NCBI RefSeq assembly: GCF_002531575.1
Contig: NZ_NWTI01000031.1
Location: 16,571 to 80,570 of the forward strand
DNA: 64,000 nucleotides
Direction of reading: 5' to 3'
Origin: Bradyrhizobium sp. Y36
GTDB taxonomy: Bacteria; Pseudomonadota; Alphaproteobacteria; Rhizobiales; Xanthobacteraceae
Shown: positions 52,860 to 62,226 of the stretch, one piece after another
How positions within the stretch are numbered: the first letter of the stretch is position 1
Layout: each line of letters opens with the position of its first letter
The notes under the pieces: generated by a model
What the model saw: the letters and a program-made list of their open reading frames with translations, nothing else
Database searches by the model: none
What the model was told of the DNA's origin: nothing
Translations under genes and position numbers: made by a program

Positions 52860-53576
52860 ATGGAAACCGCCCGCCCCGCGTCCCGCGCGACCGCCCGCCG
52901 GGGGCCGCCGCTCGACCGAGCCCGGCAGGCCGCGCCGCAGGTGTTCGAGCGGCTGCGCAGCGCCATTCTCGCGCTCGAACTGCCCCCGGGCGCACCGTTG
53001 TCGCGCACCGAGCTCGCCACGCAGTTCGGCGTCAGCTCGACCCCGATCCGCGATGCGCTGATGCGGCTGGAGGAAGACGGGCTGGTCGACGTGTTTCCGC
53101 AGCACGCGACCGTGGTCAGCCGGGTCGATGTCGGCCGCGCCGAGCAGGCGCACTTCCTGCGCCAGGCGCTCGAGCTCGAGATCGTCCGGCTGCTCGCCGA
53201 GCAGCACGACAAGGCCCTGGTCCTCCGCCTCGACCATGTGATCGCACTGCAGCAGCAATTCGCCAAAGCCGGAGATTTCGAGAGCTTCATCGCCGCCGAC
53301 AATGATTTCCACGCCGAGCTCTATGCCGCGGCCGGCAAGCAGGAGCTGTGGACGCTGGTGCGCAGCCGCAGCGGACATATCGATCGGCTGCGCCGGCTGC
53401 ATCTGCCCTCACCCGGCAAGGCGCAGAACATCGTCCGCCACCACAAGCTGATCACCCGCGCGATCGAGGCCGGCGATCCCGACGCCGCGCAACAGCATCT
53501 GCGCAAGCATCTGTCGGGCACGCTGAGCGAGCTGGACAAGATCCGAAGCAGCTATCCGGAGTATCTGACGGATTAG
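52860..53576 (+). CDS. GntR-family regulator (FCD/FadR type)
   Basis: This 238-residue regulator has a winged helix-turn-helix at about 25-95 (FERLRSAILALELPPGAPLSRTELATQFGVSSTPIRDALMRLEEDGLV) and an all-helical FCD ligand domain. The metal-ligand pattern Asp...His...His...His is suggested by DNDFHAELY, HHKLITRAIE and related positions. FCD regulators answer to sugar acids, pyruvate-like acids or aromatic acids. Divergent from the ABC-dehydratase genes with a shared palindrome, it most likely represses them until substrate is present. Confidence 0.92.
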   Translation: METARPASRATARRGPPLDRARQAAPQVFERLRSAILALELPPGAPLSRTELATQFGVSSTPIRDALMRLEEDGLVDVFPQHATVVSRVDVGRAEQAHFLRQALELEIVRLLAEQHDKALVLRLDHVIALQQQFAKAGDFESFIAADNDFHAELYAAAGKQELWTLVRSRSGHIDRLRRLHLPSPGKAQNIVRHHKLITRAIEAGDPDAAQQHLRKHLSGTLSELDKIRSSYPEYLTD

Positions 53577-53600
53577 CGCGCGATGAAGATTTCGCTTGTG

Positions 53601-53731
53601 GCCATCCTTCGAGACGCCCGCCGTTGGCGGGCCCTCAGGATGAGGACCGAGTGGGTTGCGCTGGTTTCAACGAGCACCGACGCTGCTTAGCCTCATCCTG
53701 AGGAGCGCGCAGCGCGTCTCGAAGGACGAGG
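53601..53731. repeat. Imperfect palindromic repeat, family C copy 2
   Basis: CCATCCTTCGAGACGCCC and GCGTCTCGAAGGACGAGG arms with inner CCTCAGGATGAGG and CCTCATCCTGAGG. It is the reverse orientation of 24006-24136. It lies between the convergent GntR and chemoreceptor genes. Confidence 0.88.
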
Positions 53732-53758
53732 CGCGCGCTCAGCATGCGTCATTCCTTA

Positions 53759-55936
53759 TCAGGCCGCGTTCCTGTTCCGCCGCTCCGGCCCGCGATAATC
53801 GGAATCGCGGTTCTTGCGGCGATCCATCGGGCCGCTGCGCAGCTTGACGAAGAAGGCCTGGACCTCGGCCGCAAGACGCTCGGATGCCCCCGAGACCTCG
53901 TTCGCGGCCCCCATCACCTCGTCGGCCGAGCGGCTGGTTTCCGCGATCGCTCCGGAGACGGTACCGATGCTGCCGGCGAGCGTCTGTGTGCCCGACGCCG
54001 CCATCTGGACATTATGCGAGATCTCTCGCGTTGCCGCGCCCTGCTGCTCCACGGCACTGGCGATCGCCGCGGTCACCTCGTCGATCCGGCGCATGGCGCT
54101 GGCGACCTCCTTGACGGAAGCGACCGCGCTGCCGGTCGAATTCTGGATCGCCGCGATGTGCTTGGCGATGTCCTGCGTCGCGTTGCGGGTCTGGTCGGCC
54201 AGCGCCTTGACCTCGGAGGCCACCACCGCGAAGCCGCGGCCAGCCTCGCCGGCGCGCGCGGCCTCGATGGTGGCGTTGAGCGCCAGCAGATTGGTCTGGG
54301 CCGCGATCGCCTGGATCAGATCGACCACCGAGCTGATGCTCTGGGCGGCGTGTGCAAGGCCCTCGATCTCGGACTCCGAGCGCGCGGTGACGTCGCCTGC
54401 CGACCGCACGGTCTTGTTCGACAATTCGATCTGTCGGCCGATCTCGACGATGGAGCTCGCGAGCTGCTCGGCGGCCGCCGCGACGGTCTGGACATTGACT
54501 GCCGTCTGCTCGGAGGTCGCTGCTGCGGACGTGGCTTGATTGGTCGCATGGTGCGCGATGCCGCCGAGACTCTCCGCAGTCTGCCGCATCGTGCCGGCAT
54601 TCTGGCCGACCAGCGTAAGCAAGTCGCGCGAGGTGACGCGAAACTCCTCGACCGCACTCTCCGTGTTGCGGCTGTTCGCCTCGCGCGCCTCCGCCTCACG
54701 CGCAAGGCCTGCCGCCGCCGCCTGCTGGGCGATCACATTGTCGCGGAATTTGGCCACGGCCTGCGACACCATCCCGATCTCGTCGCCGCGCTCGGCGGTC
54801 CTGAATTCGACACTGGTGTCGCCGCCGGACAGACGCGCAGAATCACTCACCAGCTCGACGATCGGACGCGTGATCGACCGCGCGACCAGGATCGCGATCG
54901 CGGTGCCGAGCACGAGCCCCGCGGCGAGCAGGATCCATTGCAGTTGCAGCAGCCTCTCGGCCTCGTCGGCGAGGCGGCGGGCATCCGCTGCGAGCTTCGA
55001 CTGCTGGTCGCTCTTGAGGCCGCCGGCGCGCTTGCCCTCCGCGTCCTTGCGGCCGTCGAGGAGATCGAGAGTGCGGGTCGCACGCGGCGCCGCCTCGGAG
55101 GACAGGACGAAGACCGGCATATTCCATTGCGGCGTCTGGCGGATCGCGAAGATCCTCCCCGGCAAGGCCGCGAAAGCTTCGTTCGCCTTGACGATGGCCT
55201 GATAGGCGGTTCTCTGAGTGGAGGTCAGCAGTGCCTCCTGCGTCCTGACCGCGGCGAGCGCGGCGCGGAAGGTCGCCAGCGGCTTCTCGAATTTGTCGCG
55301 GTCCGCGGCTTCGCCCGATGCCACATAGAGCCGCAGCTGCGATCCCGCCGCGGCGAGATTGCCGCGGACGTCGGCGAAGGTCTTGAGCAGGTGCTTGCGC
55401 TGCGGCGTCGCCTCCAGCGTCTCCTCCTCGTCGATCATCCCTGTGATCTCGGTGAACATCGTCGCGATCAGCGGCGCGGCCTCCTTCGTCAAGAGCTCGC
55501 TCGCAGGATAGGCCGAGGGGGTGAAGGCGGTCAGTTCGGCCTTGTCCTGGGCCTGGCGGAACTCCGCAATCAACGCCCTCGCCTCGCTCCAATTGGCCTT
55601 GTTTTCCGCGCTGGAAAATCCCTCGGCCATGCGATCGACCGCCGCCACGGTGCGGTCGAGCTCGGCCCAGACCGCCGCGCGGTCGCGCTTGCCCTGCGCG
55701 TCGCCTGTCAGGAGATAGCCACGCAGCGTCGAGAGCGTGGAATAGAGATTGCCGACGAGCTCGGTGCTCGCAATCGCGACCGGCGCCCGCAGGTTCGTCA
55801 CGGTCCTGATGCGCGAGGAAATCTCGGAGACCGCGGTGACGGTGTAGATCACGGTCGCCGCCAGCAGGATGCAGATGAGCGCGAAGCCGCCGAGCAACCG
55901 GGTGCGAATTCCGGTGTTCGCCAAGGATTTGAACAT
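53759..55936 (-). CDS. Methyl-accepting chemotaxis protein
   Basis: This 725-residue chemoreceptor has TM1 at about 12-34 and a helical periplasmic domain of about 300 residues, helical-bundle-like rather than Cache. TM2 is at about 335-357 (LLAAGLVLGTAIAILVA), followed by HAMP. The signalling domain carries the hairpin tip QTNLLALNATIEAARAGEAGRGFAVVASEVKALA. The tail ends RNRDSDYRGPERRNRNAA, with no CheR-tethering NWETF-like pentapeptide. Ligand is unknown. The ATG at 55936 was kept; the ribosome site is modest. The downstream cheW/Y/R genes at the window end could serve it. Confidence 0.95.
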   Translation of the reverse strand: MFKSLANTGIRTRLLGGFALICILLAATVIYTVTAVSEISSRIRTVTNLRAPVAIASTELVGNLYSTLSTLRGYLLTGDAQGKRDRAAVWAELDRTVAAVDRMAEGFSSAENKANWSEARALIAEFRQAQDKAELTAFTPSAYPASELLTKEAAPLIATMFTEITGMIDEEETLEATPQRKHLLKTFADVRGNLAAAGSQLRLYVASGEAADRDKFEKPLATFRAALAAVRTQEALLTSTQRTAYQAIVKANEAFAALPGRIFAIRQTPQWNMPVFVLSSEAAPRATRTLDLLDGRKDAEGKRAGGLKSDQQSKLAADARRLADEAERLLQLQWILLAAGLVLGTAIAILVARSITRPIVELVSDSARLSGGDTSVEFRTAERGDEIGMVSQAVAKFRDNVIAQQAAAAGLAREAEAREANSRNTESAVEEFRVTSRDLLTLVGQNAGTMRQTAESLGGIAHHATNQATSAAATSEQTAVNVQTVAAAAEQLASSIVEIGRQIELSNKTVRSAGDVTARSESEIEGLAHAAQSISSVVDLIQAIAAQTNLLALNATIEAARAGEAGRGFAVVASEVKALADQTRNATQDIAKHIAAIQNSTGSAVASVKEVASAMRRIDEVTAAIASAVEQQGAATREISHNVQMAASGTQTLAGSIGTVSGAIAETSRSADEVMGAANEVSGASERLAAEVQAFFVKLRSGPMDRRKNRDSDYRGPERRNRNAA

Positions 55937-56287
55937 AAGTCTCTCGTGCTGAATTCGTCGGATCGGGCGGCTCGCCCGGTGCCGGGAGGGAGCGATGCGA
56001 GCCGTGACAATTGACTTTTCGGAACTGACGCCAATTCTGGTCCGACGCCTTTAATCCCCGGTGAAGTCCTGCGCCCGTGCAACTACGGCGAGAAAAATAG
56101 TTCTTCCCGCCTCGCGGCCGTGGGACGCGGCGCCGCCCGGGAGCCATGTGCACGGAACCATGCATAATGCCCGCAGCCCGTTCGCGAAGTGCTTGCAGGC
56201 CGGGCGGAATCCGCGCAACAATTTCGTCTTTGATGGTTTGATTTGCGGCCAGCGGGGATGTCCCGTCCGGCCCGGAGGACTTCAGAC
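55937..56287. other. 351-base divergent intergenic region, nothing coding
   Basis: This gap lies between the chemoreceptor and the receiver-hybrid kinase operon. It has several AT-rich patches, including TTGACTTTTCGGAAC near 56010, but no clear paired promoter boxes or inverted repeat of note. No gene is supported here. Confidence 0.55.
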
Positions 56288-56707
56288 GTGGCCAACATCC
56301 TGATTGTGGATGACGACCCGGCCGTTCAAATCACGATCCGGCTGATCCTGGAGAGGGCCGGCCATCACGTCACCGTCGCCGGCGACGGCCGCAAGGGACT
56401 TGCGCTGTTCGAGGCGGCCCGGTTCGAATTGCTGTTTCTCGACATCTTCATGCCGGGCATGGACGGGCTGGAGACAATGCGTCACATCCGGGCGCTGGCC
56501 CCGGCCATTCCGATCATCGTCATTTCCGGCCAATCGATCACGCCGGATGCTTACGCGGAACCGGACTTCCTGAAGATGGCGACCAAGCTCGGCGCGGTGG
56601 CAAGCCTGCAAAAGCCTTTCCGGCCCGGCGCCCTGCTCGCCGCGGTCGAAGGCTGCCTGAAGGCGGGCGAGCCGGAGGGGTCCGATGTCAGATCCGGCCA
56701 CCGATAA
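56288..56707 (+). CDS. Single-domain response regulator, probably paired with the hybrid kinase
   Basis: This 139-residue receiver protein has ILIVDDDPAVQ at the start, the phospho-acceptor in FLDIFMPGMDG (Asp52), VISGQS (Ser/Thr switch) and SLQKPFRPG (Lys). There is no output domain. The start is GTG at 56288 with GGAGGA eight bases upstream. It overlaps the next gene by 23 bases, so the two are translated together, and this protein is the likely target or phosphate relay of that kinase. Confidence 0.92.
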   Translation: MANILIVDDDPAVQITIRLILERAGHHVTVAGDGRKGLALFEAARFELLFLDIFMPGMDGLETMRHIRALAPAIPIIVISGQSITPDAYAEPDFLKMATKLGAVASLQKPFRPGALLAAVEGCLKAGEPEGSDVRSGHR

Positions 56708-59700
56708 CGAGGGCGCCCCTGGTTCGGGCCAGATCGGCCGCGATGATCCGGGAAGTCCTGCGAGACCCCCGCTGACGCTCGCCACGCGGCTGGCCATCGC
56801 AATGATCCTGCTGGTGGCGGTCACCGTGGCTGCCGTCGGCTGGCTGGGCTATCGCAACACCACCCAAGCGGTCATTCCGCGGGTGCTGGAGCGCGTCGAA
56901 GCCCAATCACGCCTGCTTGCGACAAGTCTGGAATCCTATGTCGCCGGCGCGCGTGGCGATCTGATCGGTTATCGCTCCGCCGCGGCCATCAACGGCCTGA
57001 TCCGCGCGCACGTCGCCGGAGGAATTGACCCTTCGGACGGCGTCTCCGAGCAAACCTGGCGCGAGCGTATCGCCGAACGGCTCGCGGCCGAGATCGAGGC
57101 CAAACCCATCTACGGGCAGTTCCGCATCATCGGACTTGATGACGACCAGCGCGAGCTGGTGCGCGTCGACCGCTCGGGTCCGAACGGATCCGTGCGGATC
57201 GTCCCCAATGGCGAGCTCGAGCGCAAGGGCGAACGAGCCTATTTTCAGGACACGATACGGCTGCCACCGGGCGAGATTTACGTTTCGCCGATCGATCTCG
57301 CGACGCGCCAGGGGGGCACCACGGCCCCGCACGCTCCGACGCTGCGGGTCGCGACGCCGCTGTTCACGGCGGCCGGCAAGCCGTTCGGCATCATCATCGC
57401 CAATATCGACATGCGTCCGGCCCTCGACCACGTCCGCGCGACGGCAAGCTCGGGTGGAGAGATCTACGTCGTGAATTCGCGCGGCGACTATCTCGTTCAT
57501 CCCGATCGCGCACGCGAGTTCGGTTCGCTGCGCGGCCATCCCACCAACTGGCGCGACGATTTTCCATTCTTCTCGGCCTTGGCTGGCACCTCGGATATAT
57601 CCACGCGGCTCATGACCGACGAGTCGGGCCGGCCGAGCGGCGCGGCGATCGCGCCGGCACTGCTGGCTGGCAAGGAATGGGTTGCAATCATCGTGACCAT
57701 TCCCCCGGCCGTGTTCGGCCGGGTGCCGGCCGCCATTCAAAAGACGTCCGTGCTGGTCGGCGTGCTTGCCGTTCTCGCCGCAGCGGCGCTCGCGGTGCTG
57801 CTGGCGCGCTCATTGACCCGCCCGATCGGCCGCCTGACCGCGGCCGTGGAGGCGATCGGCCGCGGGGAGCCGGCGGACATCCCTGTCGACGCCGGCGGCG
57901 AGACGGGCGTGCTGGCGCGGGCTTTTGCCCGGATGGTCGAGGAGACGCGGGTGAAGACGGCCGCCCTCGAGCGCGAAATCCGGGAGCATCGCCGCACCGA
58001 GGCCGCGCGAAGCCATCACGCGGCGCGCGAGCGCTTGTTCAGCGCCGCCGTCGAATCGTCCGACGATGCGATCGTGATGCAATCGCTCGATGCCATCATC
58101 ACCGGCTGGAATCCTGCCGCCGAGCGCCTCTACGGCTATTCGGTGAACGAGGCGATCGGGCAATCCACCGCGATCATCGTCCCGGCCGACCGCCGCGCGC
58201 AGGGCAAGGATTATCTGGCGCGGATCGCCCGGGGCGAGCCGATCGAACGGTTCGAGACGGTGCGCCTGCGCAAGGACGGCGCGCCGGTCGAAATCTCGCT
58301 CAGCCTCTCGTCGATCAGAGGGCCGTCGGGGGAGATCATCGGCGTCTCCGGGTCCGCGCGCAGCCTGACCGACGCGCGGCGGGCCGAGCGGCAGCTGCAG
58401 CAGCAGCTCGAGGAGCGCCGGCAGATCTTCGACACGTCGCAAGACCTGATCATGGTCATGGACTCGCGAGGCCACATCGCGCAGGTCAGCCCGAGCAGCG
58501 AGACCATTCTCGGCTATCGGCCGGAACAGATGATCGGCCGCAGCGGCGCCGACTTCATTCATCCCGAGCATCTGGCCAACGCCCGCGACGAGATGCGCGC
58601 GCTGCGCCGCGGCGAGCGCGTCAAGCTCGCCGACACGCGCTGCTTCCATCGCAATGGACACGAGGTCTGGCTGTCCTGGCTCGGCAGCTGGTCCGAGCCG
58701 GCGCAGCGCTATTTCTTCGTCGGGCGCGACATGACGGAGGCGCGGCTCGCGCAGGAATCGCTGCGCGAGAGCGAACGGCTTGCCCGCAACATCGTCGAGA
58801 CCTCGCTCGACGCCTTCATCCAGACCGACGAGACCAGCAGCATCCTGAACTGGAACTCGCAGGCCGAGCAGCTGTTCGGCTGGCGCCGCGACGAGGTGCT
58901 CGGCAAGAGCACGATCGACCTGATCGTGGCCGAGAGCGAGCGCGAGAGGGTCAAGGCAGGGCTGAAAAACTTCCTGGAGAATGAGGACGGCCGGACGCTG
59001 AACCGCCGCCGCGAGCTGATGTGCCGCCGCCGCGACGGCAAGGAATTCAGGGCCGAGGTCAGCGTGACCGCGCTGAAGCGCCGCGAGGGCCTGCTGTTCA
59101 ACGTGTTCTATCGCGACCTCACCGACAAGATCGCGGCTGATGAGCGCATTCGGCACGCCGAGAAGATGGAGGCGATCGGCCAGCTCACCGGCGGCGTGGC
59201 GCATGATTTCAACAACATCCTCACCGTCATCACCGGCACGATCGAGATTCTCGCGGAGGCCGTCGAGAAGGAGCCGCAGCTTGCGGCCATCACCAAGATG
59301 ATCGACGAGGCGGCCGCGCGCGGCGCCGATCTGACCCAGCACCTGCTCGCTTTCGCGCGCAAGCAGCCGCTTCAGCCGCGGGAGATCGACGTCAACTCGC
59401 TGGTCATCGACACCGCGAAGCTGCTGCGACCGACGCTGGGCGAGCAGATCCAGATCGAATCGGTGTTCGAGGAGGAGAATTGCGTCGCGATCGTCGATCC
59501 CAACCAGCTCACCACCGCGATCCTCAACCTCGCGCTCAACGCCCGCGACGCCATGCCCGGCGGCGGCAAGCTGATCGTGGAGACCGGCGCCGCCTATCTC
59601 GACGAGGTCTATGCCAGCGTCAACGACGTCCGCCCCGGCCGTTACGTGCTGATCGCCGTGAGCGACACCGGCACCGGAATTCCGGCGAACATTCTGACCA

Positions 59701-60278
59701 GGGTGTTCGACCCCTTCTTCACCTCCAAGGGACCGGGCAAGGGCACCGGCCTCGGGCTTTCGATGGTCTACGGCTTCATCAAGCAGTCCGCGGGCCACAT
59801 CAAGATCTACAGCGAGGAAGGCCACGGCACCACGATCAAGATGTACCTGCCGCCCGGCAAGACGCCGACAGCGGTCGGCGAGGGCGTGACGCCGGCGGCG
59901 GTCGAGGGCGGACACGAGACGATCCTGGTGGTCGAGGACGACAGGCTGGTGCGCGACTACGTGCTGGCCCAGCTGCATTCGCTCGGCTACGTCACCTTGC
60001 AGGCTGCGAATGCCGCAGAGGCGCTCGCGATCGTCGCCGCCGGCAAGCCGTTCGACCTTCTGTTCACCGACGTCATCATGCCCGGCAAGATGAACGGGCG
60101 GCAGCTCGCCGACGAGCTGATGAAGACGCGGCCCGACCTCAAGGTGGTCTACACGTCGGGCTATACCGAGAACGCGATCATCCATCACGGCCGGCTGGAT
60201 TCCGGCGTGATGCTGCTGGCCAAGCCCTATCGGAAATCGGATCTGGCGCGGATCATCCGCAAGGCGCTGGGCGGCTGA
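56685..60278 (+). CDS. Hybrid histidine kinase with Cache, HAMP, three PAS and a receiver
   Basis: This 1197-residue membrane kinase has TM1 at about 33-52, double Cache to about 340, TM2 at about 350-370, HAMP, three PAS domains (about 450-560, 580-680, 700-815) and HisKA with GGVAHDFNNILTV (His840). HATPase spans about 880-1055 (N box LNLALNARDAMPGGG, G1 SDTGTGIP, G2 GKGTGLGLS), and a C-terminal receiver has Asp1129 in LLFTDVIMPG. It senses a periplasmic signal plus something at PAS. The ATG at 56685 has GGAGGGG five bases upstream. A palindromic hairpin follows the stop. Confidence 0.95.
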   Translation: MSDPATDNEGAPGSGQIGRDDPGSPARPPLTLATRLAIAMILLVAVTVAAVGWLGYRNTTQAVIPRVLERVEAQSRLLATSLESYVAGARGDLIGYRSAAAINGLIRAHVAGGIDPSDGVSEQTWRERIAERLAAEIEAKPIYGQFRIIGLDDDQRELVRVDRSGPNGSVRIVPNGELERKGERAYFQDTIRLPPGEIYVSPIDLATRQGGTTAPHAPTLRVATPLFTAAGKPFGIIIANIDMRPALDHVRATASSGGEIYVVNSRGDYLVHPDRAREFGSLRGHPTNWRDDFPFFSALAGTSDISTRLMTDESGRPSGAAIAPALLAGKEWVAIIVTIPPAVFGRVPAAIQKTSVLVGVLAVLAAAALAVLLARSLTRPIGRLTAAVEAIGRGEPADIPVDAGGETGVLARAFARMVEETRVKTAALEREIREHRRTEAARSHHAARERLFSAAVESSDDAIVMQSLDAIITGWNPAAERLYGYSVNEAIGQSTAIIVPADRRAQGKDYLARIARGEPIERFETVRLRKDGAPVEISLSLSSIRGPSGEIIGVSGSARSLTDARRAERQLQQQLEERRQIFDTSQDLIMVMDSRGHIAQVSPSSETILGYRPEQMIGRSGADFIHPEHLANARDEMRALRRGERVKLADTRCFHRNGHEVWLSWLGSWSEPAQRYFFVGRDMTEARLAQESLRESERLARNIVETSLDAFIQTDETSSILNWNSQAEQLFGWRRDEVLGKSTIDLIVAESERERVKAGLKNFLENEDGRTLNRRRELMCRRRDGKEFRAEVSVTALKRREGLLFNVFYRDLTDKIAADERIRHAEKMEAIGQLTGGVAHDFNNILTVITGTIEILAEAVEKEPQLAAITKMIDEAAARGADLTQHLLAFARKQPLQPREIDVNSLVIDTAKLLRPTLGEQIQIESVFEEENCVAIVDPNQLTTAILNLALNARDAMPGGGKLIVETGAAYLDEVYASVNDVRPGRYVLIAVSDTGTGIPANILTRVFDPFFTSKGPGKGTGLGLSMVYGFIKQSAGHIKIYSEEGHGTTIKMYLPPGKTPTAVGEGVTPAAVEGGHETILVVEDDRLVRDYVLAQLHSLGYVTLQAANAAEALAIVAAGKPFDLLFTDVIMPGKMNGRQLADELMKTRPDLKVVYTSGYTENAIIHHGRLDSGVMLLAKPYRKSDLARIIRKALGG

Positions 60279-60381
60279 GGCGAGATCTCGTGTCCCGGAC
60301 ACACCGCAGCGCTAAAGCGCTGCCGTGCTGAGCCGGACCCAGAAGCCGTCAGCGGTGAAGTTGGTGAAGTTGTTGAAATGG

Positions 60382-60428
60382 GCCCCGGCTCTGCAGCGCA
60401 CCACTGCGTGATGCGCTGCGTCCGGGGC
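60382..60428. terminator. Hairpin between convergent hybrid kinase and FixJ-like genes
   Basis: GCCCCGG...GCAGCGCA and TGCGCTGC...CCGGGGC form a nested stem. It lies between the kinase stop (60278) and the FixJ-like stop (60440), so it could end transcription from both sides. It resembles other palindromic intergenic repeats of the window. Confidence 0.6.
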
Positions 60429-60439
60429 ACGGGACCATT

Positions 60440-61075
60440 CTACGACGCGCGCTGGGCCGCGGTCATCACGATGCGGATCAGATCGGCGGCGTTGCGCGCG
60501 CCGAGCTTCTTCATGATGTTGGCGCGGTGATCCTCGATGGTGCGCGGGCTGATGCCGAGCGTGCGGCCGGCTTCCTTGTTGGACGCACCGGATGCGAACT
60601 GCTCGAGCACCTCGCGCTCCCTGCGCGTCAGCGGCTCGCGCCCGGGGAAATGCAGCGAGCCGAACTTCGGCGAGGCGTTCTCCGCCTGCCTGCGTGCATA
60701 GGCGCCGATCGCCTCGTCGAGCCGGCCGACGATCTCGCTGCCGCGGAACGGCTTCTCGATGAAGTCGAGCGCGCCGCTCTTGATCGCGCCCACCGCCATC
60801 GTGATGTCGCCCTGTCCGGAGATCATGAAGATCGGGGCCGGATAGTCCTCGCCCTGCAGCTCCTTCAGAATGTCGAGGCCCGACTTTCCGGGAATGTGCA
60901 CGTCGAGCAGGATCGCAGCCGGCGTGCGGTTTCGCGCGACGGAGAGCAGTGCCGCGCCGTCCGCAAAACAGATCACCTCATAGCCCGCCGCCTTCAACAC
61001 CATCGACAGAGTGTCGCGAACGGCAGGGTCGTCATCGACCACGAAGATTTCACCGCGAGAGATTTGTTCGGCCAT
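60440..61075 (-). CDS. FixJ/NarL-type response regulator with LuxR helix-turn-helix
   Basis: This 211-residue protein has a receiver domain (IFVVDDDPAVRDTLSM at the start, Asp58 in LLDVHIPGKSGLD, Lys in FIEKPF). A LuxR-type helix-turn-helix follows near 150-205 (LTRREREVLEQFASGASNKEAGRTLGISPRTIEDHRANIMKKL). It resembles FixJ and the many FixJ-like orphan regulators in rhizobia. The ATG at 61075 was preferred to an in-frame ATG at 61084. No kinase gene is adjacent except the hybrid kinase, which could be a partner. Confidence 0.93.
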   Translation of the reverse strand: MAEQISRGEIFVVDDDPAVRDTLSMVLKAAGYEVICFADGAALLSVARNRTPAAILLDVHIPGKSGLDILKELQGEDYPAPIFMISGQGDITMAVGAIKSGALDFIEKPFRGSEIVGRLDEAIGAYARRQAENASPKFGSLHFPGREPLTRREREVLEQFASGASNKEAGRTLGISPRTIEDHRANIMKKLGARNAADLIRIVMTAAQRAS

Positions 61076-61224
61076 GTGCCACATCCGGTTGGCATGAAGG
61101 ACTCGCGTCCGCGCCTCCCGTTATGGCGTTCGGCGCGGATTCGGCCCACCCGTATTTGTACGGGACATGGACTTAACGCACAAGTAGCGGCAAGGTGCCT
61201 AATTGCGGGGTACGGAGAATATCC

Positions 61225-61536
61225 ATGCTAAATTTGGCCGGCACGCCCCCGCTCGCCGCGATGGCTGAAACTGACAGCCGCCGGTTGATCGCAGCCGATC
61301 TTCGCGCCCTGATCATGCGGATCGAGAGCAGCATGCGCCTGATCGACGCAGCCATGATGGAAGCCGACACGTTGGAAACGGGCTTCGCGTACGGCGATCC
61401 GGCCGGTTCCGCCGATATTTTCGTGCTCGATGACGTCACGCCGCGCTATGCCACGGCGAGCGCCGCCCTCAGCGCATGTCGGGCGGGCCTCGGCCACGCC
61501 CTGCAATGTCTGTCGGAATCCGGCAACCCGGCATAG
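61225..61536 (+). CDS. Hypothetical small helical protein
   Basis: This 103-residue protein has ATG at 61225 with GGAGA eight bases upstream. It is rich in helix-forming residues (LIAADLRALIMRIESSMRLIDAAMMEAD), with a variable middle (ETGFAYGDPAGSADIFVLDDV) and no cysteine pair or signal peptide. It might be a coiled-coil partner of the surrounding receiver proteins. I do not recognise the family. It diverges from the FixJ-like gene. Confidence 0.65.
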   Translation: MLNLAGTPPLAAMAETDSRRLIAADLRALIMRIESSMRLIDAAMMEADTLETGFAYGDPAGSADIFVLDDVTPRYATASAALSACRAGLGHALQCLSESGNPA

Positions 61537-61579
61537 ATCGCGGCCGGCGCGGCGCAACCGCCGCGTGGCCGCTCCGCGT

Positions 61580-62083
61580 TCAGGCGCGGTGCCGCTCCAC
61601 GATCGCGTCGGTGGCGACACCGCCCCAGGTGTGAATCGCCGGAAGGCCCATCGCGGTCTTGCCGAGATTGGCGAGGCTGATGCGCAAGGCCGCGAGATCG
61701 AGCGGCTTCGGCAGGCTCTGCAGTTCGATCCCGACCGACCGGGCGAAGCTGCGGGCGGCGCTGCGGCGCTTGCCGTCCATGCCGCTGATGACGATCACGG
61801 CGCCGCCGAACTTCGCCGCCGCCATCTCACGCAGCACGTCGATGCCGTCGCCGTCCTCCAGCACGAGATCGAGCGTCACGCAATCGAAGCGGGCGGCACG
61901 AAGCTTCTCGATGGCGTCCGCCACGGACGGCGCCGCCGTGACTTCGTGGCCGGCCTGCTTGGCGGCGACCGTGATCAGGCTGCGCTGCGTGGCGTCGTCA
62001 TCGACGACCAGAAGCTGAAGCGCACGCCGCTCGGCGCCGTCGGGCAGGTTTGACGAGATGGGAGAGAGAGAGCTTCTGGGCAT
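61580..62083 (-). CDS. Single-domain response regulator with C-terminal extension
   Basis: This 167-residue protein has a receiver domain at about 22-140 (LLVVDDDATQRSL, phospho-acceptor Asp72 in VTLDLVLEDGDG, VISGMDG, LPKPLD). It begins with a short Ser/Pro tail and ends with 25 residues (LPAIHTWGGVATDAIVERHRA) that match no known output domain. It resembles adaptor-type receivers with a VLEDGDG loop. The ATG at 62083 has AGGA upstream. It is 144 bases from the PilZ gene. Confidence 0.9.
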   Translation of the reverse strand: MPRSSLSPISSNLPDGAERRALQLLVVDDDATQRSLITVAAKQAGHEVTAAPSVADAIEKLRAARFDCVTLDLVLEDGDGIDVLREMAAAKFGGAVIVISGMDGKRRSAARSFARSVGIELQSLPKPLDLAALRISLANLGKTAMGLPAIHTWGGVATDAIVERHRA

Positions 62084-62226
62084 TTCCGTATCCTGAGAGT
62101 GAGACCATCAACGGATACACGCTTCGCGCTTAAGCGACGTAAAGCTGCCGCCGCGAATTGGTTCGAATGTCTTCAGGAAGCGTGAAGGAAGGGATCGGAA
62201 AAGCGACGGCGGCGGGTGCGGGCCGA

